Shown here piece after piece: positions 12,534 to 25,926 of a stretch of DNA of 64,000 nucleotides. The position numbers and the translations under genes are program-made. Within the stretch, counting starts at the first letter, position 1. Every line of letters begins with the position of its first letter. Below the pieces are notes generated by a model, which searched no databases, had not been told where the DNA came from, and saw only the letters and a program-made list of their open reading frames with translations. Origin of the DNA: Ailanthus altissimus (Eukaryota > Streptophyta > Magnoliopsida > Sapindales > Simaroubaceae); assembly GCA_946807835.1 (NCBI GenBank), contig OX327697.1, positions 17,990,001 through 18,054,000 on the forward strand, in the 5' to 3' direction.

Positions 12534-13842
12534 TGCATGCATGTGGTATATATGCTTATCATCAAAATATATATATATCTCATATATATGTGGACAGCGG
12601 AAGCATAAAAACTTATAATAAACACAATTATTATATCTTAATCAAATTAATAACGAAATTGAGAATTAAACCCTTAAAGCCTTTAGATTAAAATTTCTTA
12701 AAGTCCGCATAAAATGCAAACTTTATCAATCCTAGTAATCAACAAGGGCATTGATTATGAAAAATAGCAGTATGTTAATCCAGCAATTATTTAACAAATA
12801 AAACCTAAGTTTTTTATTTTCCTTTGATTAACACTTAATTAGTAAATCAAACACTTTTTTTTGCTTAATTGGCTTAAGGTTAATGGAAAAGAGGATTAAT
12901 TCAACAATTGAATTCAAAAGAAATAAGAAAAACAATTTCTATCTCTTTCTCCCTCTTTTTTTGATCGGTCAAAACACTTAGCCAAATATTAAACTTAACT
13001 TTATTTTATTTTATTTTTGCATACATATATACACATGAACTTAATTTCATTTTAATTTCACATAATTTGAATTTACATTTAACTTAACCTAATTATAATT
13101 AATATTTAACCTTAGTTAGGTTAGTTTAACTTAACCCTTAAGTTTAGTAAATATTTAAATAATCTAACTCTAGTTAACTAACATAACCATGATTAAGTAA
13201 CAATTACTTAAACATTAAGAAAGATTAATATTAACTTAACAATATGGTTAGCTTTTAACCATAGTTAAGTTAAATTATTTATTTAACTATTAAACAAATA
13301 AATATTAATTTTAATTATTTAACAATTAAATAATCATTAAGTATAATTTTTTTATTTCCTTACTAGGTTACCAAGTTAATCTAAAGTGGATCCCACTATT
13401 TAACCGCATACTTTGTTAACTTAACCATAGTAAATTGTTGGATTGTACTGGATTAAACTATTTAATACGGTACGCTGCTCAAGTGCAAAATGAGTACATT
13501 TTATATTAGAACTTTCTAATTCTACGCCCGATTCGTCAAATGAAACTATTCCATAAGTCCGTGATCAATGCCCCACGCATATGTCACAGATCTTACAAAT
13601 CAACGCGTTAGACCATATATGCTGAGGTTACTACATATTCGTATAATTTTTTCGTCATTATACCTTGGATGGGCGGGATATAGATCATCGCCGTCAAATT
13701 CTCATAAACTCGTCCATAAACTTATCTATAGATTCGTATCATAATGAACAATATAAGTAAATACTTTTGCTATATTGTTCAACCCTGTGAGAAACTCTTT
13801 TTTTGGGTTCATTGCTTATGACCATAAGACTTTGTAAGATAT

Positions 13843-16250
13843 TGTTTGTGTTGTGTGCATGTGCACCGTGCTACGGATAAATATATGCATTTTAAACAAT
13901 TTAAAATATAACATATTATGCAACAGAGTTAATATATATTAAAATAATCTTATTATACTAATGAAATTAGTGGACTTACTCTCAAAGCGTGCTTTGAACA
14001 ATTCTAATTAGGAATGTAATGGATTTCCTCAAGCTAAAATAGTAGCTTCCTATTTCAAAATATTTGAAACAACTCTTGTTTCTTATTTCTTTCTCTCGAG
14101 TTTTTTTTTTCTTTTAAATTCATACTATCACATTTCTCTCGGGTACCTACTTTTATTTATAGGCAACTATTACCGTTAAATGAATGAATACAAAATAATT
14201 TGGTTGTCATGTGACTAAACATGATAAGGCAATTGAATTGCTTTGTCATAAAGCTTGGCTTTGTGGTGAATTTAAAGTGTGTTGGTGGCTTCGTAGTTTT
14301 AATATGTTGCCAAATTTATGCAGATTGAATTAAATTCAATCTCTTTCCTTCAATTGTCTTTGACGAATAAAAACAAACAAATAACTATTATAATTTGTTT
14401 TGGCCAATCAAATAAAATATATAACATTTATCTTTGTTTTAGCCGATATAAATAAAACAAATGGCAATTATTTAATAATAATAATAAATCAAATTGATTT
14501 CAAATGATAATAAACGGTAGATTGATTATTGACTAAAAGAATTATTATTTATTTTATTGTAACTTTACAATAATTTTATTTATTAATGTTTAAATTAGTA
14601 CTCATATAAATTATTAGTATAATTTGAGACATACATTAGATAGATAAAATTGTCAAGTCTTACTTAGTATAATTTTAGATTTAACACTTAAACCTTAACT
14701 ACTCTCCGAAAGACCCTAAAATACATAAGTGGCTAATTAATTTAATTTAAACAAAACAACAATTATTTTATTTAAATGATAGCTATATCTACCAATGCTC
14801 AATTAAATACCCATACAAATTATTGGCACAATTTGAGACATACACTAGATAGATAAAAGTGTCAAGTTTCACTTGGCACAATTTTAGATTTAACACTTAA
14901 ACCTTAACTATTCCCCGAAAAACCCTAAAATAAATAAGTGGCTAATCAATTTAATTTAAATGGTAGCTATATCTACCAATGCTCAAATTAGTACCCATAC
15001 AAATTATTGGCACAATTTGAGATATACACTAGGTAAATAAAAATGTCAAGTCTCACTTGACACAATTTTAGATTTAACACTTAAACATTAGCTACTCCCT
15101 AGGAGAACTTAAAATAAATTCATATTTTTTTAAAACTTTCCAGATCAAACAATTTAATCCGATGCTACCCACGTACTCAACACGTACACTTCATAGAATG
15201 AGACTCCCTAGGCTCACACCTATTTTTTTTCACGGAATATTTCTATAAGTCCCCCCCATATGTTATGGATAATATAAAATAGTGAGTTAAACTATACAAG
15301 TTGAGGTTAATCTATATTCGTATAATCCATCCGTTATTAATATCTTGAAAGAGCAAAGACATAGATCAACACCGTCAAGTCCCCTAATGCTCAATCATAA
15401 ACTTATGTCCTCGATTAGTATTCAAATAAACAATATTTACAAATTCCTTTGCAATATTGTTTATACCACGGGAAACGCTTTCCTGAATTAATGCTTATGA
15501 CCATAAGACTTCCTAGAATATAATCTTAGAGCATTTGGATATTTAACTCACCTATATGAGCTGTCGGATCCCATAGATACACTCACTAAACTTCATGAGC
15601 ATCAGAACATACCCAGCGACAAGCAGCGGTCAGACTATGAAAGGTCTCTGACATATGCATAACCTAAATATGGTGGATCACTCATAAGCCCACTATGGTG
15701 CTCAGGTTAAGGGACCACGAATACTACTTAACTCGAGAAGACCTTCTATTGACGAATTTATAGGATATCTATTAGAGGTCTTTATTGAGTTTAGTTCAAT
15801 ATCCAATCCTTATTAAATATATGTATATCTATACGAGCTTTCATTAAACTCATGATTTGCTAAGATTAACCATCTAGACTATTCAGATATGGACATACAC
15901 TGATCTATATTAAATAAAATCCATTCGATAGACCCTGTATTGGCAAAAATAGATTAGGAACATTTAATTTGAGAACATATTTACACAATGATATTTCTTA
16001 GCAACACTTGCAACTATTTGCAACTATGTCATTGCAAGTATATTCCTAGGTCTTTGTCCCATTTTAGACAAGGTTCTAACTCTTTAGACTTGATCTAAAC
16101 TCATTCAGATCAATACAATGTTCGAAATGTTACAAGCATCTTACCCTAATAAAAATAATTAGTGATTTAATGAAATATTTATTTATTACATAAGTATGAA
16201 AATACAATATTCATACAAAATTGGGATGGCACATGAGCAAAATACCAACA
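13843..16250 (-). mobile_element. L2-family solo LTR nested in another L2 LTR
   Basis: A 2408-bp reversed LTR with ends TGTTTG (13843) and CCAACA (16250). The flanks are GATAT (13838-13842) and GATAC (16251-16255), a target-site duplication with one change. On both sides the sequence continues the outer L2 LTR at the exact corresponding place, between 'aagactttgtaa' and 'ggagcatcagatat'. No internal coding region is present, so it is a solo LTR. Confidence 0.88.
14586..15120. repeat. Three tandem copies of a 184-209-bp unit
   Basis: Inside the nested L2 LTR, a unit beginning near 'actcatataaattatt' (14600) recurs at 14809 and 14993. Each copy includes 'cacaatttgagacatacac', a 'gtcaagt' word, 'attttagatttaacactt' and a 'tctaccaatgctca' joint. 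The first interval is 209 bp and the second 184 bp, because about 25 bp is extra in the first spacer. This array is not seen in the other L2 copies. Confidence 0.85.
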
Positions 16251-17052
16251 GATACATTCTCGGAGCATCAGATATACAACCTACCTTTGTGAGCGGGCAG
16301 ATCCCGTATCTACGCACACCGAACTCTATAAACATTGAACTATAACCAGCGACATGTAGCAGTCAGACCATGAAAGTTCTCTGACATACGTGGAGCTAAA
16401 GCATGCTGAATCACCGACAAGCCCATAGTGCTCAACTTAAATGACTACAAATACTACTCAACTTAATATGACCTTCTTTTGACGAATTTTATAGGATATC
16501 TATTGGGGTCCTCGTGAGTCTGTTCAATATCCAATCCTGACTGAATACCTGCATATCTATAAGAGTTACAATTAAGTTCATAGTCAGCTAAAAACAATCA
16601 TCTGTACTATATAGATATAGACATACACTAATCTATATAATAGTGATTCACTGATAGACCCACATTAGTAAATATAGATCAGGAACACTATGTTTGAAAA
16701 TATATTTACATAATGGCATTTCTTAACATCTATTGGCAACTATATCATTACAAGTAGACTTTCAGGTCTTTGTCGCATTATATACAAGGTTCTAACTCTT
16801 TAGATTCTGCTGACTCTTATAACTTGCTAAAACTTAGCATTTATAACTCTCAGCGTTTCTAACTTTTAGCCATAGTCTAAACTCCTTTAAACCATATCTG
16901 AACTCCTTCAAATCATACAATGTCTACAGTGTTACAAGCTTTAGTACCATTTAATAAACATTATCAGTGATTTAATAAAATATTTATTGTATAAATATTA
17001 TAAAACAAATATTCATACAAACAAGGATGACACATAAGCACAAACTCTAACA

Positions 17053-20000
17053 AAGCTACTGTCCAAGGATTAATTTCAAAGATATGGAAGCCAAAAGAAA
17101 AGAAAGCCAAATAATATTGTTAATTTCTCTCACTAACCTTAATAGAAGGAAAAAACTCTCCCAACCCCAAACTTAGCCGCCAAAATCTATAGCCATTGGA
17201 GAGGGGGCTTTGGCCCCCTCTTCGGAGGCCTAACTTATTTAGATCTAGTTTTTACTCTTTCGCTTTCAATTTTTTACTACTTTTCATCTTGCGGTGTTGT
17301 CGGCCTCCTACATTCTGGCGAGGACCCCCGTTGGTGGTGGCTGTAGGGCTTGAAAAATGGCAACCTCTTATCCGTCTTCCTCCTTGGCGGCCTTGTATCT
17401 CAATTGCTTTTCCCAGTGAGCCATAGCCAGTTCCTCTTCGTGAGAAGATAGCGTCCTCCGTAATGTGCTGGACCACTATTTTTCCTTCCTCTGTGGTTGT
17501 TAGGTTTCGGCAAAATGTGCAATCCTTCAACATCACCAGCTGTACCCGCCCCTCATGGAGCCATGTAACCAGAAACTGCCATAGAAACCTCACCGCATCT
17601 CACGGCGGCCAAATAGCCATCGGTGACTAGCTGGAGTTGGCAGCAACCCAAGTAGGGTGCTTTCTCAGATCAACCCCTCACTACTTTCCCTGGCGACTAT
17701 ATGGCTCGTTGTCTCGCTGCTACTGCCTGACCACAAAAAAAAAAAAATGCAGAACACTATTCTTGTACTTTGCCAGTCTACTGACCTCCAGTTTCATCAT
17801 TGTTCTTATATTGTTTAGTTGAAGTTATAGACTTGATGGTTTTTTGTTGTTATTGGAGGTTGAGGATGTTTTTATGGTGACCGTTGTTAGCATATTGTTG
17901 GTTGGTCGGGATGTCGTTGTATGGGTTTGGCTGACAGGACCCGACCCGAGACCCTCTACTATAGATCCCAGCGGCCTTGCCGGACACCCCGACGGAAGTT
18001 CCTCTGACCTAATGGGTAAGTTGAGAAATTCCGCGAGGCGAACCCCTTTTTAATTCTTGCTACTACTGAGAAGATCTTGTAATATACATGAAAATGACAA
18101 TCTTAATTTTAAGAAAAAAAACGGACAGAGTTTCTCCTGTTTTTCGAAAAATCCATATCAAACCTGTAAAGAAATTCCACTTCTATTTCCAATACATCTT
18201 AATACTACCAATTCGGACCTCCGGTCCTTTCCAAATCAAGTTCAACACAACTCAATTATTCATTTGAATCACAAAACATGCATAATCCTAAAAAATAAAA
18301 ACGATCATCCTAAAATTTAAATCTCTTATTCTTGGTTCAAAACATATATACAATTATACATGCCTAAAACTATTATGCATAAAGTAAAGAGTGCTATTTA
18401 GCACATTTACATGTACAAAAATTGATCTTCGAATTCGGCCCACTACTCGGCAATAGGAGAATCAGCAGCTTGCGTACCGAGACCTGCATCTGGGAAAGGG
18501 GTTCGGAAAACATAAAACACAAAACGGGTGAGCTAAAGGAGCTCAGTGAGTGCAAATAAAATTTCAATAAAATAACTTCATGTATAGATAGTAATTTCTA
18601 AAGTTTATGCAGAAATCATGCTTCTAAAACTGATGTAAAACTGTAAAACGGTTTCTAACATCACATGCTATTGAAATCTTGTTGAGCGGTTTTATCTACA
18701 TCTTTGAAAAACTATATTCCGAATCTGTATAACATAATAACATGCTGGTGTGCATATAAATGCATAAATGCTATCCGTAAATCGAAAACTAGTAAAATCA
18801 TCGCTCGGCCATTTTCTTTCTAAACTGTACCAATGGTAACCCTAAAGCTCTGTACCCACGCAGCGACTCAACTAGCACCGCACACGTGAGTAGGTTACAG
18901 AGCACCTCAACTAGCAGCACCCACAGTGATATCTCAAGACATCTCACTAGCTATGCAGCGGAATCCTACATCGCATGCATATAACAAGACAATACCCCGT
19001 ACACATAGAACGACTCACATGACTCGACATCCTGACTTCTCGAAGTTAGTGACACACCCCCAAGACTTGCCCATGTGCACGGGATATACCGGCCGGGTCT
19101 AATACAATCATCACTACTATAATCTGAGGGTACCAATGGCCTTAAAAACGAATGCAGAAATTTTAAAGCTGTTTCTCAATTCGAACATGTAAAGGCATGT
19201 CTATGAACATATATCAAGATCATAAATCATGGTTATGCATCGAAAGCTCATAAAACATGCATATTTATTATGCAAAAATATAATAAACAAAAAGTAAAAG
19301 AAATGGCAGATTTTCACTCACAACCGCTCCACGCTAAATTTCCCTCCCGATTTCTGCTTTCGTTATCGCTCTCGGTTATCTTCACCTACGCGCTATAAAT
19401 GACATTTAGAACCAAATCGAATGCTAGAATCTCATTTAACTACTAAATGCCCTAATCGGCATACAAAGCCCGGATGTAAACTACTTCCCAATTTTTATTT
19501 ACGGAGCCATTTAATCTAACCTATCTCATCATCCGATGCCCTAAAAATTATTGAACGCCTTGTAATCTTGGTTGGACATAATTGCCCTTCACCTTTTTAA
19601 AATGGACAATTGTGTCCCATTATCTTCATTTTTGATTTTTTCATCAACATATACATTCAATTTACAATATGCACCATTTACACACAACAATTCATTCAAA
19701 ACACCACTCAATCCCTAACTTCCCTAAAGTGGCAGAATTCCACCCTAGGTTCCAACACATTCCTTTTCTCAATTTCTTGTTCCAATTACAACAAAATCAT
19801 GCCAATTTTATTCTAAAGCCCTAATTACAACTAATTGAAATCTCTACAACAAAATCACCAAAAACCCTAATTCTTACCTTGCCAATTTCTTCAAATTGAT
19901 GACTCCTTCAAGCTCCAAACTAGAATTCAACTCAATCTAAGCCAAGAATACACATAAGAACATCAATTTAAGCATTCTTGAAAGCTCACTTATCAAACTC

Positions 20001-21222
20001 CTAAAACAATGCTTTTCTTACCTCTTTTTCTTGAATTTCCACTAATTGAGGCTTCAATTGAGCTTAGGGATTGGTATGTAACCTTATTTTGGCTTGATTA
20101 AGCATGAAAAATCATGAAAAAAAACTTGAATAGTCACTATAGCAGCACCCCCCTTTGAAGCTCGAATTTCTCTCTTTTTTGTCTAAGTGTTGGTTTTGAT
20201 CTCTCTTCAAATTTCTACACACTTCTAACATATATATAGTGCTCCCTCAATTGACCATTTTTCCCTTCAACTTACTTAAAACTTCTAATTTGCCATTAGT
20301 TCAAATGAAAAGATTTAATTGGTTTCTTTATAACTATCTAGTTAGAATAGTCAAAAGAACTAACTAGAGTTTCCAACTTGGCAATCCATGAGATTGTTTC
20401 TAATTGGTCCATTCCTTAATATATGGATTGTATTTCTCAACAAAGGCTTGTTCCATTCATAACCCTTAAATGGAAATTCATGTAGTAAATTAGGATTTCC
20501 TTTTCTAAGCCAATAGAGAAAAATTTTGAAATTATTCTAAGGTCGTTCGGCGCACCGATCGAGTGTGAAATTATCAATTTAGGTCTAATATCTCTCACGT
20601 GCACTATAAAGGGAATATTTTTAATAGGGTTAAAATCGAGTAACCCTACGGTGTCTTATTTGCTCTATATCAAAATCTAGGCGCCAATACTACTAATAGG
20701 GATTGGATATTACATTGGCTGTATTAGGCGAAGGAATGTTAGAATTAATTTGGTAGGGTATTCTATTTCTGAGGGTCTTGCTAATAACATCGACAGCGTC
20801 ACCGATCCTGTCTTCTCCGTTATACGCATGAACCTGCTACTGTGCCGACCTTCACTGGGAGAAGTTTTTGTTTTGCAATTCAAAATCTTCTTCCTGTTTA
20901 AGTTAGTTTAAATTTAGGCAATAATAATTTCTCCCTTTTTGAAGGGATTTGTATCTCCCTCATTTGTGAGGTCTGTTTATCCCTTTCTTCAGAGAGGTCT
21001 GTATCCCTTTCTTTCAAAAGGGTCCGTATTTGTACTTACCAGGTTAGGTATGGCTACTACTCTTTTTTACAAGAGTTCTAATTCAGGTGATCTCGAAATG
21101 TATTTATCCTATCCTGTTATTCATTTGATCTGTGTATCAAAGGTATTTGATGTAATATCTTAATGATATTAATGACATGAAGTGAAATTATTTTCTCAAA
21201 AAAGAAAAAGAAAAAGAAAAAG
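17053..21222 (+). mobile_element. LINE-like element, interrupted
   Basis: Two arms, 17053-17931 and 20715-21222, join across a solo LTR. The right arm looks like the 3' end of a plant L1 element: pyrimidine-rich 'ctccctttttgaagggatttg' repeats (20930-21010), a 'taatatcttaatgatattaatgacatgaag' block, then an A-rich (AAAAAG)n tail at 21199-21222. The left arm, GC-rich at 17170-17700, is probably its upstream part, but no endonuclease or reverse-transcriptase motif could be read. The 5' end and target-site duplication were not found. Confidence 0.5.
17932..20714 (-). mobile_element. Solo LTR, Del/Tekay-like (Gypsy)
   Basis: A 2783-bp unit with ends TGACAG (17932) and ATTACA (20714), flanked by a perfect TTGGC duplication (17927-17931 and 20715-20719). 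Read on the minus strand it starts TGTAATATCC and ends CCTGTCA. Its great length, moderate GC and words such as 'gagctcctttagctcacccg' (reverse of about 18525-18545) are like the long LTRs of Del/Tekay chromoviruses. No internal region is present. Lineage is an inference; the LTR nature is well supported by the ends. Confidence 0.85.
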
Positions 21223-22385
21223 AAAGGAAGGCTAGCAAGATCACATACAAAGATGCTTCCACCATCACCTTTAATCCACCATAAGAGTAGAAAGCCCTGT
21301 CAAGCCGACGATGTCAAATCAAGCTCTTCTTTATAGGAAGCCCAAGTAATTTTTATTTTTATATTTGCTTAATTTTAGTTTTAGTTACTTTATTGTTTTT
21401 TTTTTTGTAGGAATAAAATGGCAAGTCAAGCATTCAAAGCAGTAGCATAAGCAATTTCAAGCGTTAAGAGCCAAGGAACACTGTAGTAACATCAATAGAC
21501 AACAATGCTGCAATGCTTAAAATTCACTTACCATGGAATTTTCTTACTCTCTTATATTTATTTTTTGACATTGAAGACAATGTCTAATTTAAGTTTTCAG
21601 GTGGGAAACACTTTCGTATATTTATTTTGCTGCATGATTTAATTGGTTGTCTTGTGGGATAATTTGTTTTTAGTTGATAGTTTTGATTGAGAAGATGATC
21701 ATTAGTTTATGATAAGAAATAGAATATTAACTGAATTTATTTTCACATGTCCTTAAGAAATCATAGACACTTGAGATAATTCATACATCATAAATCTTGG
21801 ATTGAGTTCAACTTTATCTTTTATCATTTATTTTTTAGCACATTGAGATAAACTTGTATTAGTTTATTTATTTAATTATTTTTGCTTAAGGATACATTTT
21901 GCTTAAGTAGTACACCACAATCTCTAAGACTAACACTCTAAAACTCGCTTGATTACTACTTAAGGAAAAATACTAGGAAATACATGAATAGAAAAATGAC
22001 ATTAGGCCATTTTTAGATTGATTGAGCCTTTTCTAGCACACCTCAGATGTATATTTATCCTTAGTTAACTTCTTTTGAGCCTAAATACCATTTCCTTTTC
22101 TGTTTAGCCATATTACAAGACTTAAGACTTTAAGCTTATTTATCCAAATATACCCCTAACACCATAGACCTTGAGTTTACTTAGAAATATTCTTAAAAGA
22201 AAAAAGGTTGTGGTTGTGTGAGAAAAATGGCAGTGCAGTGGAAAGCAATAAATCTTAATAGTACTTATCAATCTAAGTTTGGGGTATCAATTATTAAAAA
22301 AATAATAATATAAAAAAGAGAAGTCTTTAAAGCACAATACCCTTAACTTAATGAATTACATTATTTTCTAATTACCATAGACATA
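21223..22385 (+). mobile_element. Athila element 3' end (end of pol and 3' untranslated region)
   Basis: Near 21295-21345 is the typical end of an Athila polyprotein: 'gtcaagccgacgatgtcaaa' followed by 'ggaagcccaag', equivalent to the GGCAACCCAAG site at 30230. About 230 bp later is the second Athila landmark 'gacattgaagacaatgtc' plus 'gtgggaaacac' (21567-21612). The remainder parallels 34640-35345. It may be the other end of the Athila fragment at 11951-12533, pushed apart by the L2 and LINE insertions. Its 3' LTR is missing. Confidence 0.65.
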
Positions 22386-23000
22386 AAGATAATTGTTAGA
22401 ATGCATAATACAATTACTTATATATCTATGTAATTAGAATTGAATGTAATTCATTAAGATTAGGTCAAAATCATACCATACATGCCATCTAGGTATATGT
22501 TTATCCTACATGGAACTCATAGTTGTTACCATATGATCATGCATTAAACTATTATAGGCTAAACACATAAATTCTCTTATCAAGTTCATTATAGTTTCTT
22601 AATCATTCAAAATATTGGTCAAATATAATGAAAGTAATAAACTCAAGATAAAATGATACAATTGTATGTATTAAGTTCATAAACTAAGAATTAACAAAAT
22701 TCAACTACATACTACTTCAAACTCTCAATCCTAGGTTTATATAGATACCATTAGAATAAAGTTACAAATGTTAAAAGAGTACAAGAAAAATTCAAAACTT
22801 ATGGCAAACCAAAGTCTTAAAGTTTAGCTGGAACTAAAGTCTAAATTTGTAGCAGACCAAAATATAAAAATACAACTAATAATGCAAATTTTGAACTTAA
22901 TCTGCATTACTTCAACACAACAAGCTCTTAAGTCTTGTATTGATAGCTAGAGTCTTCAATCATTGCAAGATGTCAATATTTGATCCACTAACTAATAACA
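22386..23000 (-). mobile_element. Reversed Gypsy LTR fragment
   Basis: Positions 22470-22640 match 59575-59740 closely: 'ccatacatgcca' followed by 'ctaggtatatg', then 'ttaccatatgat', then 'ggctaaacacat'. This identifies the 3' half of an Athila-type LTR in reverse. No proper LTR end is visible on either side, so it is a fragment. Confidence 0.7.
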
Positions 23001-24189
23001 ATAACTAAGGCTTTATTTCAAACACATTGTCAAACTTTACAACTACTATTATAAATGTTGCTACAGGCTTCAGGAAGCTTCTCACCACATAGGCTGCTGT
23101 TGGTAATTTGAACTGTTGTAAATTGCTTCTAACAATGTAATGGCCATTAATAAAATGACCAACATGTCCCCTACCACGTGCTAGTGATGTCCTTAATCAA
23201 AGATGACCTTTGTCACAACTTTCAACGAATTAGAAAGAGAAGATGATTGGCAAAATTTAATTTTTTTTTTTGCCAGTCATAGTTAGCTTTCAACGAATTG
23301 TCATAGTTTTATTTTTATTTTAAAAAAAGGGATTTGTTGATATCAAAATTTGGTAATTTTTGAATTAGTGATTTGAATTTATTTTTTTAAATAAAAATAA
23401 AACTAAAAAAATAAAAATCGTACCAAGACATAATTTATAACAATTCAGTTTAATGTGAGCCTACATCCACTTTATCGAATTTGATGAGCTCACTCATATA
23501 TTACTGTGTAATAATGATTTTATAGTAGAGATACATGGATAAAGCCTTTACAGAATAAAAATTAAGCCACTCCCATTCTTAAAAATAACAAATATATCAC
23601 GCCCCTTCTCTTTGGCTTATGAAGAAACGCGCTCATTGAAAATGATCACAATAACCCCCTTTATGATTTTATCCCTTATTTATAAGGTAGTTGAAGTATG
23701 AAGTCGTAGAGTCTAAGTAAAATAGGGATATAACAATGATTTTTCAATCAGAATTCTTTTATTATAGTCTTGCCAAAATAAGGATAGTAGCTTTTATTTA
23801 TTTATTTAGGACTTTCCTATAAAGTCTTATTGAAATAAAAGCAACTTTTTTTTTTACTTATTTATGACTCTACGCCTTTTAAAAAATTGGGTCCATTTCA
23901 AAATTCAGGGGGAATAAAAGTCCTTCAAATTTTGATGTTAACTTGTCAAGACTAAAAACTTTATAATTAGAGTCCCTAGATTGAGGTGTTTCTTTGAAGT
24001 TTTGGGATGGTCAAGTCTCCGATTTGATAATTTGACGAGGTGCTCTGGAAATTTTAGTTTTCAATTTGGGGGTTCGTCCATGGGTATAGTATCTCTTAAA
24101 GTGCTGATCAAAGATATTCAAATAAAGTCAGTACTTGATAGTTTTTGTTTCTTAGGCAGCTCGGTAAAGTTTTTGAACGAGATGAGGAT
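23001..24189. other. AT-rich sequence, no gene seen
   Basis: No protein domain was recognised. 23320-23420 is A/T low complexity. The words 'gcctacatccact' at about 23460 resemble the end regions of some Copia LTRs, but no LTR boundary could be set. The short open frame at 23981-24211 has no recognisable motif. Confidence 0.4.
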
Positions 24190-24415
24190 TATCCTTCGTA
24201 GGGGTCTTTAAGAATTTCATCCTGCGAGGGCCTTTCAATAATTTCACCCCTCATGGATGGGGCCTTCACGTAATTTTATCCCTTATGCAGAGGCTTTCAA
24301 TTAATTTTACCCTTTATAGAGGGGTTTTTTAAGTAATGTTACCCCTTATAGAGGGATTTTCAAGTAATTTTATCCCTTTATAAAAGAGCCTTCAAGTAAT
24401 TAGTGGTCCTTAGAG
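24190..24415. repeat. Minisatellite, about 31-bp unit, seven degenerate copies
   Basis: Each unit holds a 'ggcctttcaa' word, 'taattttatcc' and 'cttatagag'. Copies start near 24200, 24226, 24257, 24290, 24320, 24352 and 24385. The repeats are AT-rich and variable, as in the untranslated region after pol in Tat-lineage Gypsy elements. It lies just left of a solo LTR and may belong to the same Tat debris as 25927-26921 and 37043-37600. Confidence 0.65.
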
Positions 24416-24498
24416 ATAAGGACAATTTAAGTTCTCGAATGGTGTCCTTAGTGGTCGGCTTAGACAAATTATGTTATGAAATAATGCTAATGTGAAGA

Positions 24499-25926
24499 TG
24501 ATGAATGCACTTTATATCTATTGTGTTGAATTTCTAAACTTAGTAATTGCTCAATTTGAATAAGAATATGTGGTTTTTTGTGTGAGTTAATGTCATTTTG
24601 TAAGTTTCAAGTTAATGGAGCTATTTGGGATAAAAATCTAAGAAAAATATAAAATGCAACCAAAATGTTCAAAGTGAACAGTGAACAGTGCCCCTGTGTA
24701 CTAATTTAGGCAGTAAATTAAGGTTACAGCCCGCTTCTTTCTAGTTTGCGGCTCCAAATTGAATTTGACATTTTTTTCTTCTTATTTGTACCCTAATTTG
24801 AAGCTTATAAATTAAAACCTTTAAGCCACGTTTCATACACATCAAGAGGGGATATGAAAAACACAAGAGAGATAGGCTTTAACTTAAATTTGAAAAAGAA
24901 AAAGAATGTCACTAAGGCTTCTTGAGGATCATTGAAGACACTTGAAGGATTAAAGGCTTAGAGACGTCTACAAATTTGATTTTCTCTTTTCCTTTTTCTC
25001 TTTCTCTTTTGTTTGAAATTTGTAGTTATGAATATTGTTTATATATGTTTGTATGTATGGATTTCTTAATAATATTTGCTGTGGTTGGGTTGATGTGTGC
25101 CAAAGCATTGAATTCTAAGATTTGCTGTAACTTTATGGATAATATGTATGGATGATTTAGTGATTTATTATTTTTATTCATTTATGTTTCTCTATGCTTA
25201 ATGCTTTTAATTGATTGGAAAATGAATTAGTTTTTGTTGATTTGTGGATTAATGCTCAGGAGAGATTGACCCATTTATTGGATTTAAAAAATATAGCCTT
25301 AAGTTGTTATTGGATCGAAAGGCTAACAGCACTTAGGTAATCACCAAGGATTTCTCAATGGTTGCGTGTGGCATACACTAAGTCTTCGAGAAAATGTATG
25401 AAAATACTTGGGTCATACATTATGCCTAGAATCTCATTTGACGCTCAGAAGAGGTAATGAGATTAATCATTGGGTAATTAATTTACGGGTTGTGTAATAC
25501 ATGTATAGGTAGACAAGTTAGATAGGGATATCAACTTGAATATGTATGCATAGTATCTCATTTGACGCTCGAAAAAGGAATGAGATTAGTTTTAGTCCCT
25601 TGATTAATGAATTGAATGAAATTGCTAAATAGGAAGGACATAGGAAGAATATAGTAAAATTAAGACTCTAGGATTACATTTATCATAAATTCACCATATC
25701 ACAAGATCATCATATTTAATTGTTGCTTTGTTAATTGCTAAATTTAGGTTGTTAGTTTAATTTTCCTTAGTTATTACAATTAAATCAAGTTGCAAAAATC
25801 TATAGTACTTAGTGTAAATTTGAAAGATCAATCATTGTAGGAACGATACTCATACTCATCATTTTATTACTTGCTCACTACTTATACACTTGTGGTTAAT
25901 ATTCCCGTGTACTAGTTTCATGAACA
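24499..25926 (+). mobile_element. Solo LTR, Gypsy (Athila-like) type B
   Basis: A 1428-bp LTR starting TGATGAATGC and ending CATGAACA. The flanks are GAAGA (24494-24498) and GAGGA (25927-25931), one mismatch. It contains GTGAACAGTGAACAGTG near 24670, a TATA-like 'cttataaatt' near 24800 and tandemly repeated 'tctcatttgacgctc' blocks at about 25430 and 25555. Close relatives are at 5119-6447 and 46702-47970. Confidence 0.87.

Larger units (their letters stand above)
12534..17052 (-). mobile_element. L2-family LTR, outer copy (interrupted)
   Basis: A reversed L2 LTR present as two arms, about 12534-13842 and 16251-17052, split by a second L2 copy. The right end reads CTAACA at 17052. The left end lies among repeated TGCATG words at 12534-12542, so it is uncertain by a few bases. 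The region 12820-13430 is dominated by TTAAC/AATTA words, as in the copy at 38153-40634. No flanking duplication was found. Confidence 0.7.

Noticed and set aside
17252..17593. Minus-strand frame of 113 residues, the second longest in the window
   Set aside because: No recognised motif, lies in GC-rich LINE-like sequence, and overlaps another frame on the opposite strand. Kept as part of the mobile element.
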